55,334 nucleotides of DNA, from positions 1-55,334 of the forward strand of contig CAIYDT010000137.1 in NCBI GenBank assembly GCA_903924985.1, read 5' to 3'. The stretch's first letter is position 1, and each line of letters begins with the position of its first letter. This document shows, one piece after another, positions 27,633-35,900 of the stretch. A program made the position numbers and the translations under genes. The DNA is from an uncultured Acetobacteraceae bacterium. GTDB taxonomy: Bacteria; Pseudomonadota; Alphaproteobacteria; Acetobacterales; Acetobacteraceae. Below the pieces are notes generated by a model. That model did not search any database and was not told the origin of the DNA. It saw nothing but the letters and a program-made list of their open reading frames with translations.

Positions 27633-27712
27633 CGTCATCCTCGGGCTTGACCCGAGGACCGCCGTCAGCACCGGCATGTGGGGCGGCCCTCGGGTCAAGC
27701 CCGAGGATGACG
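27633..27712. repeat. Inverted repeat with 31-bp arms (REP-like element, copy 3)
   Basis: Left arm 27633-27663 (starting CGTCATCCTCGGGCTTGACC) and right arm 27682-27712 match with one mismatch and an 18-base spacer. It shares CGTCAT, TCGG and CTTGACCCGA with copy 1 but carries CC where copies 1 and 2 have GG at positions 7-8. It lies between the proS stop (27726) and lolC start (27612), in the probable shared transcript. Confidence 0.88.
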
Positions 27713-27725
27713 GTGGCAGGAGTCG

Positions 27726-29027
27726 TCACCCCCGCACCTTAGCCAGCGCGTCCTCTGGCGAAACCTCCACGCGTTCGCCGGTTGCACGCCGCTTCAGTTC
27801 GACCTTGCCGGCCGCGGCGCCGCGGGGACCGACGATGATTTGCCAGGGGTGGCCCATCAAGTCCGCGTCGTTGAATTTGACACCGGCGCGATCCGAGCGA
27901 TCGTCGTACAGGGCGTCTCCCGACAACGCGGCGTAAAGGGATTCGCACAGCGCGTCGCAGGCGGCGTCGCCGTTTTTCAGGTTCAGGATCGCCGCTTTGA
28001 AGGGGGCGATTGCGTCGGGCCAGATGATGCCGGCGTCGTCGTGGCTAGCCTCGATCGCAGCGCCGACCAGACGGGACACGCCGATGCCGTAGCTGCCCAT
28101 TTCCGGGTGGAACATTTTTCCGTCTGGGCCAGCAACGGCGGCGTTCATCGCCTTGGTGTATTTGGTGCCGAAGTAGAAGATGTGGCCGACCTCAATACCG
28201 CGGCCCTCGCGGCGGCTCGCTTCCGGCACATCGGCCCATTTCGCCGGGTCGTGCTTTTCGTCGGTCGCGGCGTAGCGGGACGTGATGTCGGCGAAGAATT
28301 TTTCCAAATTGGGGCTTTTGCCGCCAGTCAGGTAGTCCACGCCCTCGAACGAGGCATCGTAGTACACCTGACTTTCCCCGGTGGGGGCGAGGACAATAAA
28401 CTCGTGCGACAGATCGCCGCCGATTGGGCCGGTGTCGGCCACCATCGGGATGGCTTTCAGGCCCATGCGCTGGAACGTGCGCATATAGGCCAGCATCATG
28501 CCGCGGTAGCTGCGCACCGCGCCGGCATGGTCCACGTCGAACGAATACGCGTCCTTCATCAGGAATTCCCGCCCGCGCATGACGCCGAAGCGGGGCCGCA
28601 CCTCATCGCGGAACTTCCACTGGATGTGGTACAGGTTGATGGGCAGGTCGCGGTAGGATTTCACCGACTGGCGGAAGATGTCGGTGATCATTTCCTCATT
28701 CGTCGGGCCGTACAGCATCTCCCGTTCGTGCCGGTCGACGATGCGCAGCATCTCCTTGCCGTAATCGTCGTAGCGCCCACTCTCCCGCCACAGTTCAGCG
28801 GGCTGGATGGTCGGCATCAGCACTTCCTGAGCGCCGGCGGCGTTCTGCTCCTCCCGCACGATGCGCTCGATGTTGCGCAGCACGCGCAGGCCGAGCGGTA
28901 GCCAGGCGTAGATACCGGCCGAGGTCTGCCGCACCAGGCCGGCGCGCAGCATCAACCGGTGGGAGGCGATCTGCGCCTCGGACGGGATTTCCTTGATCGT
29001 GGGGATGAAGGCGCGGGACAAACGCAT
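27726..29027 (-). CDS. proS: Prolyl-tRNA synthetase, short alphaproteobacterial form
   Basis: 433 residues, against about 570 for the E. coli enzyme: the editing INS domain between class II motifs 2 and 3 is absent, as in other alphaproteobacterial ProRS. Visible are [20 protein letters not shown] (motif 1 area), [38 protein letters not shown] (motif 2, partly quoted: [17 protein letters not shown]), [14 protein letters not shown] (motif 3) and the anticodon-binding domain from about 340. It charges tRNA-Pro. Gene order rnj-DUF1467-proS-lolC is a conserved alphaproteobacterial arrangement. Confidence 0.97.
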   Translation of the reverse strand: MRLSRAFIPTIKEIPSEAQIASHRLMLRAGLVRQTSAGIYAWLPLGLRVLRNIERIVREEQNAAGAQEVLMPTIQPAELWRESGRYDDYGKEMLRIVDRHEREMLYGPTNEEMITDIFRQSVKSYRDLPINLYHIQWKFRDEVRPRFGVMRGREFLMKDAYSFDVDHAGAVRSYRGMMLAYMRTFQRMGLKAIPMVADTGPIGGDLSHEFIVLAPTGESQVYYDASFEGVDYLTGGKSPNLEKFFADITSRYAATDEKHDPAKWADVPEASRREGRGIEVGHIFYFGTKYTKAMNAAVAGPDGKMFHPEMGSYGIGVSRLVGAAIEASHDDAGIIWPDAIAPFKAAILNLKNGDAACDALCESLYAALSGDALYDDRSDRAGVKFNDADLMGHPWQIIVGPRGAAAGKVELKRRATGERVEVSPEDALAKVRG

Positions 29028-29311
29028 GAGGGGAAGAGTTCCTGTTTGCTGGTTGGTACGACCCTACCCCCGGTTGGGTTGGCCTGCCAGATGGTTGCAT
29101 CAGACCGGAATATTTGTGCGTTGCACAATGACTTTGCGCAAGAAAATCACGAATTGGGGCGAAAATGTGATCGAAACCGCGTGACTCCCGTCAAAGGATT
29201 AGGTACTAACCGGTAGCCCCGTGCCCGGGCGTCAATCAGGGCAAAGTTTGGGGAGGAAACACTAAGCGCGCGGGCAGCCCAGAGGGATATCCCTGGGCTG
29301 CCCGTTGTGAT
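29028..29311. other. Intergenic region upstream of proS
   Basis: 284 bases without a credible gene. It is relatively AT-rich at 29100-29180 and contains TTGTGC-GTT-GCACAA at 29114-29128 (6-bp palindromic arms) followed closely by TTGCGCAA at 29134-29141. These could be operator-like sites for proS, but no regulator is identified. The end nearest DUF1467 holds the hairpin at 29271-29304. Confidence 0.45.
29271..29304 (-). terminator. Perfect 12-bp hairpin downstream of DUF1467
   Basis: CGGGCAGCCCAG (29271-29282) pairs perfectly with CTGGGCTGCCCG (29293-29304) over a 10-base loop that itself contains GGATATCC. It lies 7 bp beyond the DUF1467 stop. There is no clear T-run, so it may be a weak or Rho-assisted terminator or an RNA-processing stem. 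Confidence 0.5.
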
Positions 29312-29563
29312 TCAACCGGCCAAGATGCCGTGGCGGAAACTCAGCCAGTCATTCACGATCACGACAAGCGCGATCACGAATACGACCGTGGCCACGATCG
29401 TAGTCATCAGGACCTTGCGCCACATGCGCGCCTGTCGTGGGGCACCGCGCCAGCCCGTGGCCTCGTCCGCGTCGGCCTCGGGCTGCGTGCCGACCGGCAG
29501 GACCGCGAACAGGGTCAGCATCCAGATCAGAATGTAAAGAACAACGCCAGTGACCCAGTTCAT
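29312..29563 (-). CDS. DUF1467 family small membrane protein
   Basis: 83 residues with two membrane helices (about 4-24 and 51-70) joined by an acidic then basic loop (QPEADADEATGWRGAPRQAR). It opens MNWVTGVVLYILIWMLTLF, and the PVGTQPE loop is typical of DUF1467. Function unknown; the family sits between rnj and proS in many alphaproteobacteria, as here. Its start lies 7 bp after the rnj stop, so it is probably co-transcribed with rnj. Confidence 0.88.
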   Translation of the reverse strand: MNWVTGVVLYILIWMLTLFAVLPVGTQPEADADEATGWRGAPRQARMWRKVLMTTIVATVVFVIALVVIVNDWLSFRHGILAG

Positions 29564-29570
29564 CGCGGCC

Positions 29571-31232
29571 TCACACCCGCAGCAAATGCACGTCCACCAG
29601 CGGCCGCTTCTGCAAGCGGCGCCCTAGCGCGCGACGAAGCGCGGTTTTCGCCGCCTCGGTCAAGGCAACGTCATCCTTGCGCACGGAGGCCGGCAGGTCC
29701 GCCACCGCTTCGGTGAATTCGTGAATCACTCGATCCGACTCATTGTCGTCCACGTCGAACAGGCCGGGGGCGCTCAGCTTGGTCTTACCGCGCGGGCGGC
29801 CTGACTCGTCCACCGCGAGGCTCGCCAACACCACGCCATTATAGAGCATGCGGCGGCGGGCATTCATGACCTCACCCTTCAGCGGCACCAAACGCGGCCC
29901 GTCCAGCACCAGACGTCCGACCGGGGCGCTATCGACGATCTCCGGCGGACCGCCGGTCAGGGAGAGAATGTCGCCATCCTCCATCAAGGTCGGCATGGCG
30001 CCCAGCTCGCGCGCCAGTTCGGCATGGGCGGACAGATGCCGCCACTCGCCGTGCACCGGTACCGAGTATTTGGGCTTCACCAATGCATACAACCGCCGCA
30101 ACTCATCGCGCGCCGGATGGCCGGACACGTGCACCATGTGGTCGGAGTCCGTCATCAGATGCACGCCGCGCCGCACCAGATGGTCCTGCACCGTGCCGAT
30201 GGCCCGCTCATTCCCCGGGATCATGCGGGAGGAGAAAATGACTGTATCTCCTTCCCCCAGCGCCACGCGCGGATGCGTATCCATGGCAATCCGCGAGAGA
30301 GCGCTGCGTCCCTCCCCCTGGCTGCCGGTGACGATCATCACGAGACGGTCGTCGGAGATGTCGTCGACGTCGTCCTCGGACAGGAACGGCGGCAAACCCT
30401 TCAGGTAGCCGCACTCGCGCGCCGCCGCGTCCATATTCCGCAGCGAACGCCCGACCAGCGCGGTGCTCCGCCCGGCTTCGCGCGCGGCGATGGCAATGCT
30501 TTCCATGCGGGCGACGTTGCTGGCGAAACACGTCACCGCGATCCGGCCCCGCCGAATGCCGCGGATCAGCGCGCTCAGGCTCCGGCGCACATCCGCCTCG
30601 CTGCCGGAGTGCCCCTCCACCATGGCGTTGGTGGAATCGCAGATCATCGCCAGCACGCCGCGTTCGCCCAGCGCCGCCAAGGCGGCCTCATCCGAGGGCG
30701 GGCCGAGCAGCGGCGTCGGATCCAGCTTCCAGTCGCCGGTGTGCAGCAGCAGTCCATAGGGCGTGTCGATCGCCAGCGCCTGCGCTTCGGGGATCGAGTG
30801 CGACATCCGGATGAATTGCAGCTTGACCGGGGTGAGGTCGATCGCCCCGCCCGTCGGGATCACATGCAGCTTCACCTGGTTGACCAACCCGGCCTCACCC
30901 AGCTTGCGCTTCAGCACACTCGCGGCGAAGGGCGTCGCATAGACCGGGCAGCGCAGTTGCGGCCACAAATGTGCCACCGCGCCCAGATGATCCTCATGCG
31001 CATGCGTGATCACCAAGCCCAGCAGCGCATCGCGCCGTTCGGCGATGAAGACCGGGTCGGGCATCATCACATCCACCTCCGGATGCTCCGCGCCGCCAAA
31101 GCCAATGCCGCAATCGATCGCCAGCCACCGGTCGCCCTTCGGTGTCTTGCAGCGATACAGATTGAGATTCATACCGATTTCGCCCGTTCCGCCCAAAGGC
31201 AGGAACGCAAGGTCGCCAATCGCCGCGTTCAT
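29571..31232 (-). CDS. rnj: Ribonuclease J
   Basis: 553 residues from the ATG at 31232. Beta-lactamase fold with N-terminal LAFLPLGGTGEIGMNLNLY, zinc motif ITHAHEDHLGAV near residue 78, the beta-CASP block (VTGSQGEGRSALSRIA near 315) and VHVSGHPARDELRRL near 375, followed by the C-terminal domain. RNase J is a 5'-3' exonuclease and endonuclease acting in mRNA decay and rRNA maturation, used by alphaproteobacteria alongside RNase E. The seven-residue longer frame upstream is less likely because the family starts near this Met. Confidence 0.95.
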   Translation of the reverse strand: MNAAIGDLAFLPLGGTGEIGMNLNLYRCKTPKGDRWLAIDCGIGFGGAEHPEVDVMMPDPVFIAERRDALLGLVITHAHEDHLGAVAHLWPQLRCPVYATPFAASVLKRKLGEAGLVNQVKLHVIPTGGAIDLTPVKLQFIRMSHSIPEAQALAIDTPYGLLLHTGDWKLDPTPLLGPPSDEAALAALGERGVLAMICDSTNAMVEGHSGSEADVRRSLSALIRGIRRGRIAVTCFASNVARMESIAIAAREAGRSTALVGRSLRNMDAAARECGYLKGLPPFLSEDDVDDISDDRLVMIVTGSQGEGRSALSRIAMDTHPRVALGEGDTVIFSSRMIPGNERAIGTVQDHLVRRGVHLMTDSDHMVHVSGHPARDELRRLYALVKPKYSVPVHGEWRHLSAHAELARELGAMPTLMEDGDILSLTGGPPEIVDSAPVGRLVLDGPRLVPLKGEVMNARRRMLYNGVVLASLAVDESGRPRGKTKLSAPGLFDVDDNESDRVIHEFTEAVADLPASVRKDDVALTEAAKTALRRALGRRLQKRPLVDVHLLRV

Positions 31233-31310
31233 GAAATCCTGTCGATGCCCCATATGTCGCGCGCCCTATACATGGGATGCCCCAGGTGCGTCGAGTTAAT
31301 CGCGCGGGAA

Positions 31311-31329
31311 AGCGGGGCGAAGCCCCGCT
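31311..31329 (-). terminator. Hairpin terminator overlapping the coaX stop
   Basis: On the minus strand the RNA would read AGCGGGG, loop CUUCG, CCCCGCU, followed by UUCCC. The 7-bp GC-rich stem begins inside the coaX TAG stop codon. The short U-stretch makes it a plausible intrinsic or partial terminator between coaX and rnj. Confidence 0.5.
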
Positions 31330-32161
31330 ACTCCGGCTCGATCAACCGGGTGCGTTCCCGGGGCATCACGGGGGCTGGGTTGCGTTCGGCCAACATGCGC
31401 AGGCCGTCGAGGGTCAGGTCGGGCAGGATATGGTGGATCATCGTGGTGCCCTCGGAGAACAGGGGCGCCAGGCCACCGGTAGCGACGACCTTCATGGGTT
31501 TGCCAAACTCGCCTTTGATGCGCACCAACAGGCCTTCGATCAGGCCAATGTAACCCCAGTAGACGCCGGACTGCATCGCGGGGATGGTCGAGCGCCCGAT
31601 CACCGATTGCGGACGGCCCATGCCGATGCGGGGCAGCCGGGCGGCGGCCTGATGCAGGGCTTCCAGCGACAGGTTGACGCCAGGGCATATGACGCCGCCC
31701 AAATAGGCGCCGGTTTCGTCCACCACATCGAAGGTGGTGGCCGTGCCGAAATCTACCACGATGAGGGGACCGCCGAATTGCTGGTGGCCGGCGAGGGCGT
31801 TCAGCAGCCGGTCGGCGCCGACCTCATTCGGATTGTCGACTTTGATCTCGAACCCCCAGTTCAGGGCAGCACGCGCGATCAGCGGCTCGACATCGAACCA
31901 GTCCCGGCAGAGGCGGCGCAGGTGATACAGGGCAGCGGGGACGACGGTACCGATGACGCTGGCGTGGATGTCGTCGCGTTTGAGGCCACTATGGGTCAGC
32001 AACGTCATCAGCCAGACGGCATACTCATCAGAGGTGCGTTGCGCGTCGGTGCGAATACGCCAGGAGCCGCGCCACCCCTGGGGATGCCCTTGGGCATCCC
32101 CACGGGGATCATGCACGGCAAAGACAACATTGGTATTGCCCGCATCGACGACGAGAAGCAT
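31328..32161 (-). CDS. coaX: Type III pantothenate kinase CoaX
   Basis: 277 residues from the ATG at 32161 ([18 protein letters not shown]). The phosphate-binding [18 protein letters not shown] near 108, [12 protein letters not shown] near 132 and [15 protein letters not shown] near 152 define the family, which makes phosphopantothenate, first step of CoA synthesis, and is resistant to CoA feedback. The frame is open far upstream but family length fixes this start. Between the N-terminal strand and the WRIRTD segment there is an extra Gly/Pro-rich stretch ([11 protein letters not shown]) encoded by a palindrome at 32080-32101. Confidence 0.95.
   Translation of the reverse strand: MLLVVDAGNTNVVFAVHDPRGDAQGHPQGWRGSWRIRTDAQRTSDEYAVWLMTLLTHSGLKRDDIHASVIGTVVPAALYHLRRLCRDWFDVEPLIARAALNWGFEIKVDNPNEVGADRLLNALAGHQQFGGPLIVVDFGTATTFDVVDETGAYLGGVICPGVNLSLEALHQAAARLPRIGMGRPQSVIGRSTIPAMQSGVYWGYIGLIEGLLVRIKGEFGKPMKVVATGGLAPLFSEGTTMIHHILPDLTLDGLRMLAERNPAPVMPRERTRLIEPE
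32080..32101. repeat. Near-perfect 22-bp palindrome inside coaX
   Basis: GGGGATGCCC-TT-GGGCATCCCC, a 10-bp stem with a two-base centre, in the reading frame of coaX near residues 21-27. It encodes the extra loop of the protein and may be an inserted small repeat. Confidence 0.75.
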
Positions 32162-32213
32162 GCATGGGGTCCCGCTGTAACCGAGCGGACATGATAGAAC
32201 GGTGCGCCGGCTG

Positions 32214-32987
32214 TCAACCGGCGGACGGCGGGCGCCCCGAACAGATGAAATGGGGGTTTTCCCAACCGGGTTTGCCATAGCGCAACGGCGTGCCGTCCAC
32301 GTTGCACACCGAACCGCCAGCGGCCTCCAGCACCGCCTGCGGCGCGCCGGTATCCCATTCCATGGTGCGGCCGAAGCGGGGATAGAGATCGGCGATCCCC
32401 TCCGCCAAACGGCAGAATTTGAGGCTCGATCCATAGTTGCGGATCGCCGCGACGGTGCATCCGGTTAGGAAGGCGTCCAGCTCCGAGCCGGCGCCGTGAT
32501 GGCGGCTGGCGACGATAGTTACGCCCTCAGCTGGGGGTTCGCGGGTGTGGATCGCGGTTTGCACGCCGTTGACGCGCCTCCAGGCCCCCTGCCCCACGAT
32601 ACCGCCGAATATTTCCCCCGTTGCGGGCACGGCGACCACGCCCAGGACGACGCGACCGTCGCGCACCAGGCCGATGTTGACCGCGAAATCGTCGCTGCCG
32701 GAGGTGAATTCGCGGGTGCCGTCCAGTGGATCGACCAGCCAGAATGCCCGCGATGCCGCGGTGATGCGTCCGCCGGCGACCTCTTCCTCGGCGATCACGG
32801 GGATGTCGGGGCACGCGGCGCGCAGGCCGGCGACGATCATGGCCTCCGCCGTGCGATCGGCCTCGGTGACGACGGAGCGGTCTTCCTTGCGCTCGACCGC
32901 GAAGCCACGCGCGCGGATTTCGAGGATCACAGCGGAGGCTTGTTCCGCCAGGACGGCGGCCAGCTCCAGCAGCGCGGTGTCATCCAT
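32214..32987 (-). CDS. cysQ: 3'(2'),5'-bisphosphate nucleotidase CysQ
   Basis: 257 residues of the inositol monophosphatase fold. The metal-binding motifs are VIAEEE near 66 and [11 protein letters not shown] near 87, with the C-terminal [17 protein letters not shown] motif near 208. The TREF ending of the second motif marks CysQ rather than SuhB. It removes the 3'-phosphate of PAP formed in sulfate assimilation. The start overlaps the stop of the large glycosyltransferase gene by one base (TGATG). Downstream lies coaX, 52 bp away. Confidence 0.93.
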   Translation of the reverse strand: MDDTALLELAAVLAEQASAVILEIRARGFAVERKEDRSVVTEADRTAEAMIVAGLRAACPDIPVIAEEEVAGGRITAASRAFWLVDPLDGTREFTSGSDDFAVNIGLVRDGRVVLGVVAVPATGEIFGGIVGQGAWRRVNGVQTAIHTREPPAEGVTIVASRHHGAGSELDAFLTGCTVAAIRNYGSSLKFCRLAEGIADLYPRFGRTMEWDTGAPQAVLEAAGGSVCNVDGTPLRYGKPGWENPHFICSGRPPSAG

Positions 32988-35900
32988 CAGGAGACGACCG
33001 CGTCGTGGGCGTCTTCTGATTCCGGCACCGTTTCTCCCGGTGTGAGATCGAGGTCTTCGGCCGGATCCATCTCGCTATCGGACAATTCGATCTCCCCTAA
33101 AATCTCCGGCTCGACGGTCACGACCGGGCGGGCCAGCATCGTCTCCGCGAGGTTATGCACATGGGTGGCTTCCAGGCCGCGCAGGCACGCCAATCCGCGC
33201 GGGCAATCCGCCGCGACCGCCAGATAGCACGGGCTGCAGGTCATATTCCGGCGCATGGCCACTGCGCGATCGCCCACCGGCCCCCATTCGACGGCATCCA
33301 CCACGCCCGAGTGGATACCGATGGTGGGCAGGCCCATGGCCGCGGCGATGTGCTTCGGGCCGCTATCGTTGCCGATATACAGGACGCAGGCGGCCAGCAG
33401 CTTCGGTAAGGCGACCAAGGATGTCTGCCCGGCCATGGATGCAACGGACTCCGGATGCAGCACGGTTTCCATGAGTGCGTCCGCGATTTCGACCTCGTCC
33501 GGGCCGCCGACCAGCAGCACGTTGACGTCGTTCCGTTCCACTAGAAGATCTATAAGGGCGGAGAAGTGCTCCTCCGGCCATTGCTTGGTGATGTTGCCGG
33601 CACCGGGGTGGACGGCGACGACGGGCTTGTCGAACAGCGGCTTGATATGGTCCGGCAGGTCTTCGACCGGGGTCGGCTCCAGCGACGGACGCGACAACAA
33701 GCGATCGGATCCGGTCGCGGCACCGATAGCGGCGACCAGCGACAGCAGGTCGTCGACCACATGGGCCCGTTTGCGTTGCAGCGCCTTGTCGCCATCCCAT
33801 TCCAGCGCGATGTCGAGAAAGGGGAACTGCCCCATGTAATCGAAACCGGCCAGGAAGCGGGCACCGGTATGGCGAAGGATATCCCGGGTCGACAGATGCT
33901 TGCGCAAATCGACCGCCAGATCGAACCGTTGCGGCTTCAGCTGCGCGTCAAGTTCGGCCAAATCCTCGGGCGTCAACGCGCGTTCGCCCAACTGGGAACG
34001 CGCATGGAAGAAGGCGAACTCGATGAATTCGTCGATCGCCGGTTCCAGGGTAGCGAAGGCGCGCGAAGCCGGACCGGCCAGCACGCTAAGTTTCGCGTGT
34101 GGAAACAAGTGCTTCAGGCGGCGGATGGCTGGCAGGGCAGTAACGAAATCGCCGATATGATCCAGCTTTACCGCCAGGATGCGCTGAATGTCGTCGGTGC
34201 GAAACAGCGGGTGTCCGGCGTGCACCAGCTCCGTCGCTTCGTCGTCCAGCCGGAAGTCGTCGGCTTGCCGCGACAGGTTCGGATTGAAATACGGGTCGCC
34301 CGCGGCGAACCGGGTTTTCCAGTGGCGGTTGAAATGCGAGAGGTCGAACACATCCTTCAACCGTTCGCGGCTGGCGAGCTCGTGGTGAATCAACGTCGCA
34401 TAGGGCGTGAACACCGTCAGCAGCCCGGCTTTATGGACACGCAGGCAAAAATCCAGGTCGTTGTTGATGACCTCGTGCGCCTCGTCGAACCGGCCCAGTG
34501 TATCGAAAAGGTCGTGCCTTACCAGCAGGCAGGCACCAGTCACCGCGATAACATTACGCTGGGTCAGCGCCAGGCCAAAATACCCAGGCTCATGCTCCGC
34601 GGCGAAGCGGAAGGCGTGGCGTCCGATGCCGTTGTTGGCCAGGAACATGCCGGCGTGCTGCACCTTGCGGTCGGGATACAGCAGCCGAGGCCCAACGATA
34701 CCGACCTCCGGCCGCTGGGCGTGCTCCATCATCGTTTCCAGCCAATCTTCCTGCCAGAATTCGATGTCGTCGTTCAGGAACAGCAGGAATTCGCCGTCAG
34801 CCACATCCACCGCGGTATTATTGAAGCGTGACCAGTTGAAGGCATCCGGCATGTCGACGATCTTGTCGGCATGCTGCTGCAGCCAGATTTTCCACGCCAT
34901 CTGGCTGTCAGGGATATTGTCGATGACGATGACTTCATAGTCCGGGTAGGTCGTCCTGGCGCGCAGCGTATCCAGGCAGGTTTCGATATAGCCGTGCGCG
35001 GCGCAGGTCGGGATAATGATCGAGACCTTGCCTTTGGTGCCCAGGGCCCGTTTGAAGCGCCAGGAACCCTCCACCGCCGCCGGAATGACCTCCGCGACGG
35101 TGTCCCGCCGGCCGGCGGCGCGCAGCAAGGCGGTTTCGCTGGCTTCGGCCGAATCCAGCTCGACAGGGCCGCGGGCGCACAACAGCTTCGGCACGTGGTG
35201 GATGCGGGCCGCGATTTCCGTCGCGCGCAGGATCAGGTCGTATTCGCCCAGCGCGGCAAGATCGGCTGGCGTAATCGCCAACGCCGCCAACAGCGATGGG
35301 CGGGCAACCCAGGGGCGGCCGATATAGTTGGTGGACAGCAGCAGATCCGGCGAAAAGTCCGGTTTGAAAAATGGCTCCCGCTCATGAGTGGCGGGGCTGA
35401 CGCGCGCCTCATCGGCATAGATGAAATCGGCGTCCGGCCGCAGCAGGCTGGCCATTGCCAGTTCCATCAGCGCGTCGGCGCCCAGCTCGTCGCCGGCGCA
35501 CAGCAGGCCTGAGAGCGCCTGGCCAGCCGGCAACGGCTCGTGCCAGCCATCCTGGTCCGGAGTCACGACCGACACCTGGGCGGCAAGCTCGTCACCGAAT
35601 TCGGACAGGATCGCGGCGACGTCTTCCTGGTTGGCGGCATCGTCCGCCAGGACCATCAGGTGCCAATCCCGGAAGCTTTGCAGGCGCAGCGCGTTCAGCG
35701 TGGCGGACAGGCCGGTCGCGTCCACCGGCCCGTTCTGCCGCAGAAACAGCGCGAACTGGGGCGGCGCGCCGGTTCCCACCAGGTCGGCCAAGAGGGAGTC
35801 CACCAAATCCGATTCGACGCGCGTTACCCGCCGACGGATATTGCCGAAATCGTCCTGATCTTCGGCTTTCTTGACGTGGATCGTGAAGCTCTGGCGCAGC

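Noticed and set aside
17444..27712. Inverted repeats as a CRISPR array or transposon ends
   Set aside because: Repeats are not evenly spaced direct repeats, no cas genes are present, and no transposase or target duplication is visible.
28993..29184. Small plus-strand frame upstream of proS
   Set aside because: Begins antisense to proS and covers a probable regulatory gap; no motif or ribosome site.
32201..32226. Hairpin CGCCGG...CCGGCG around the cysQ stop as a terminator
   Set aside because: Stem of six base pairs overlaps the stop codon and has no T-run; too weak to list.
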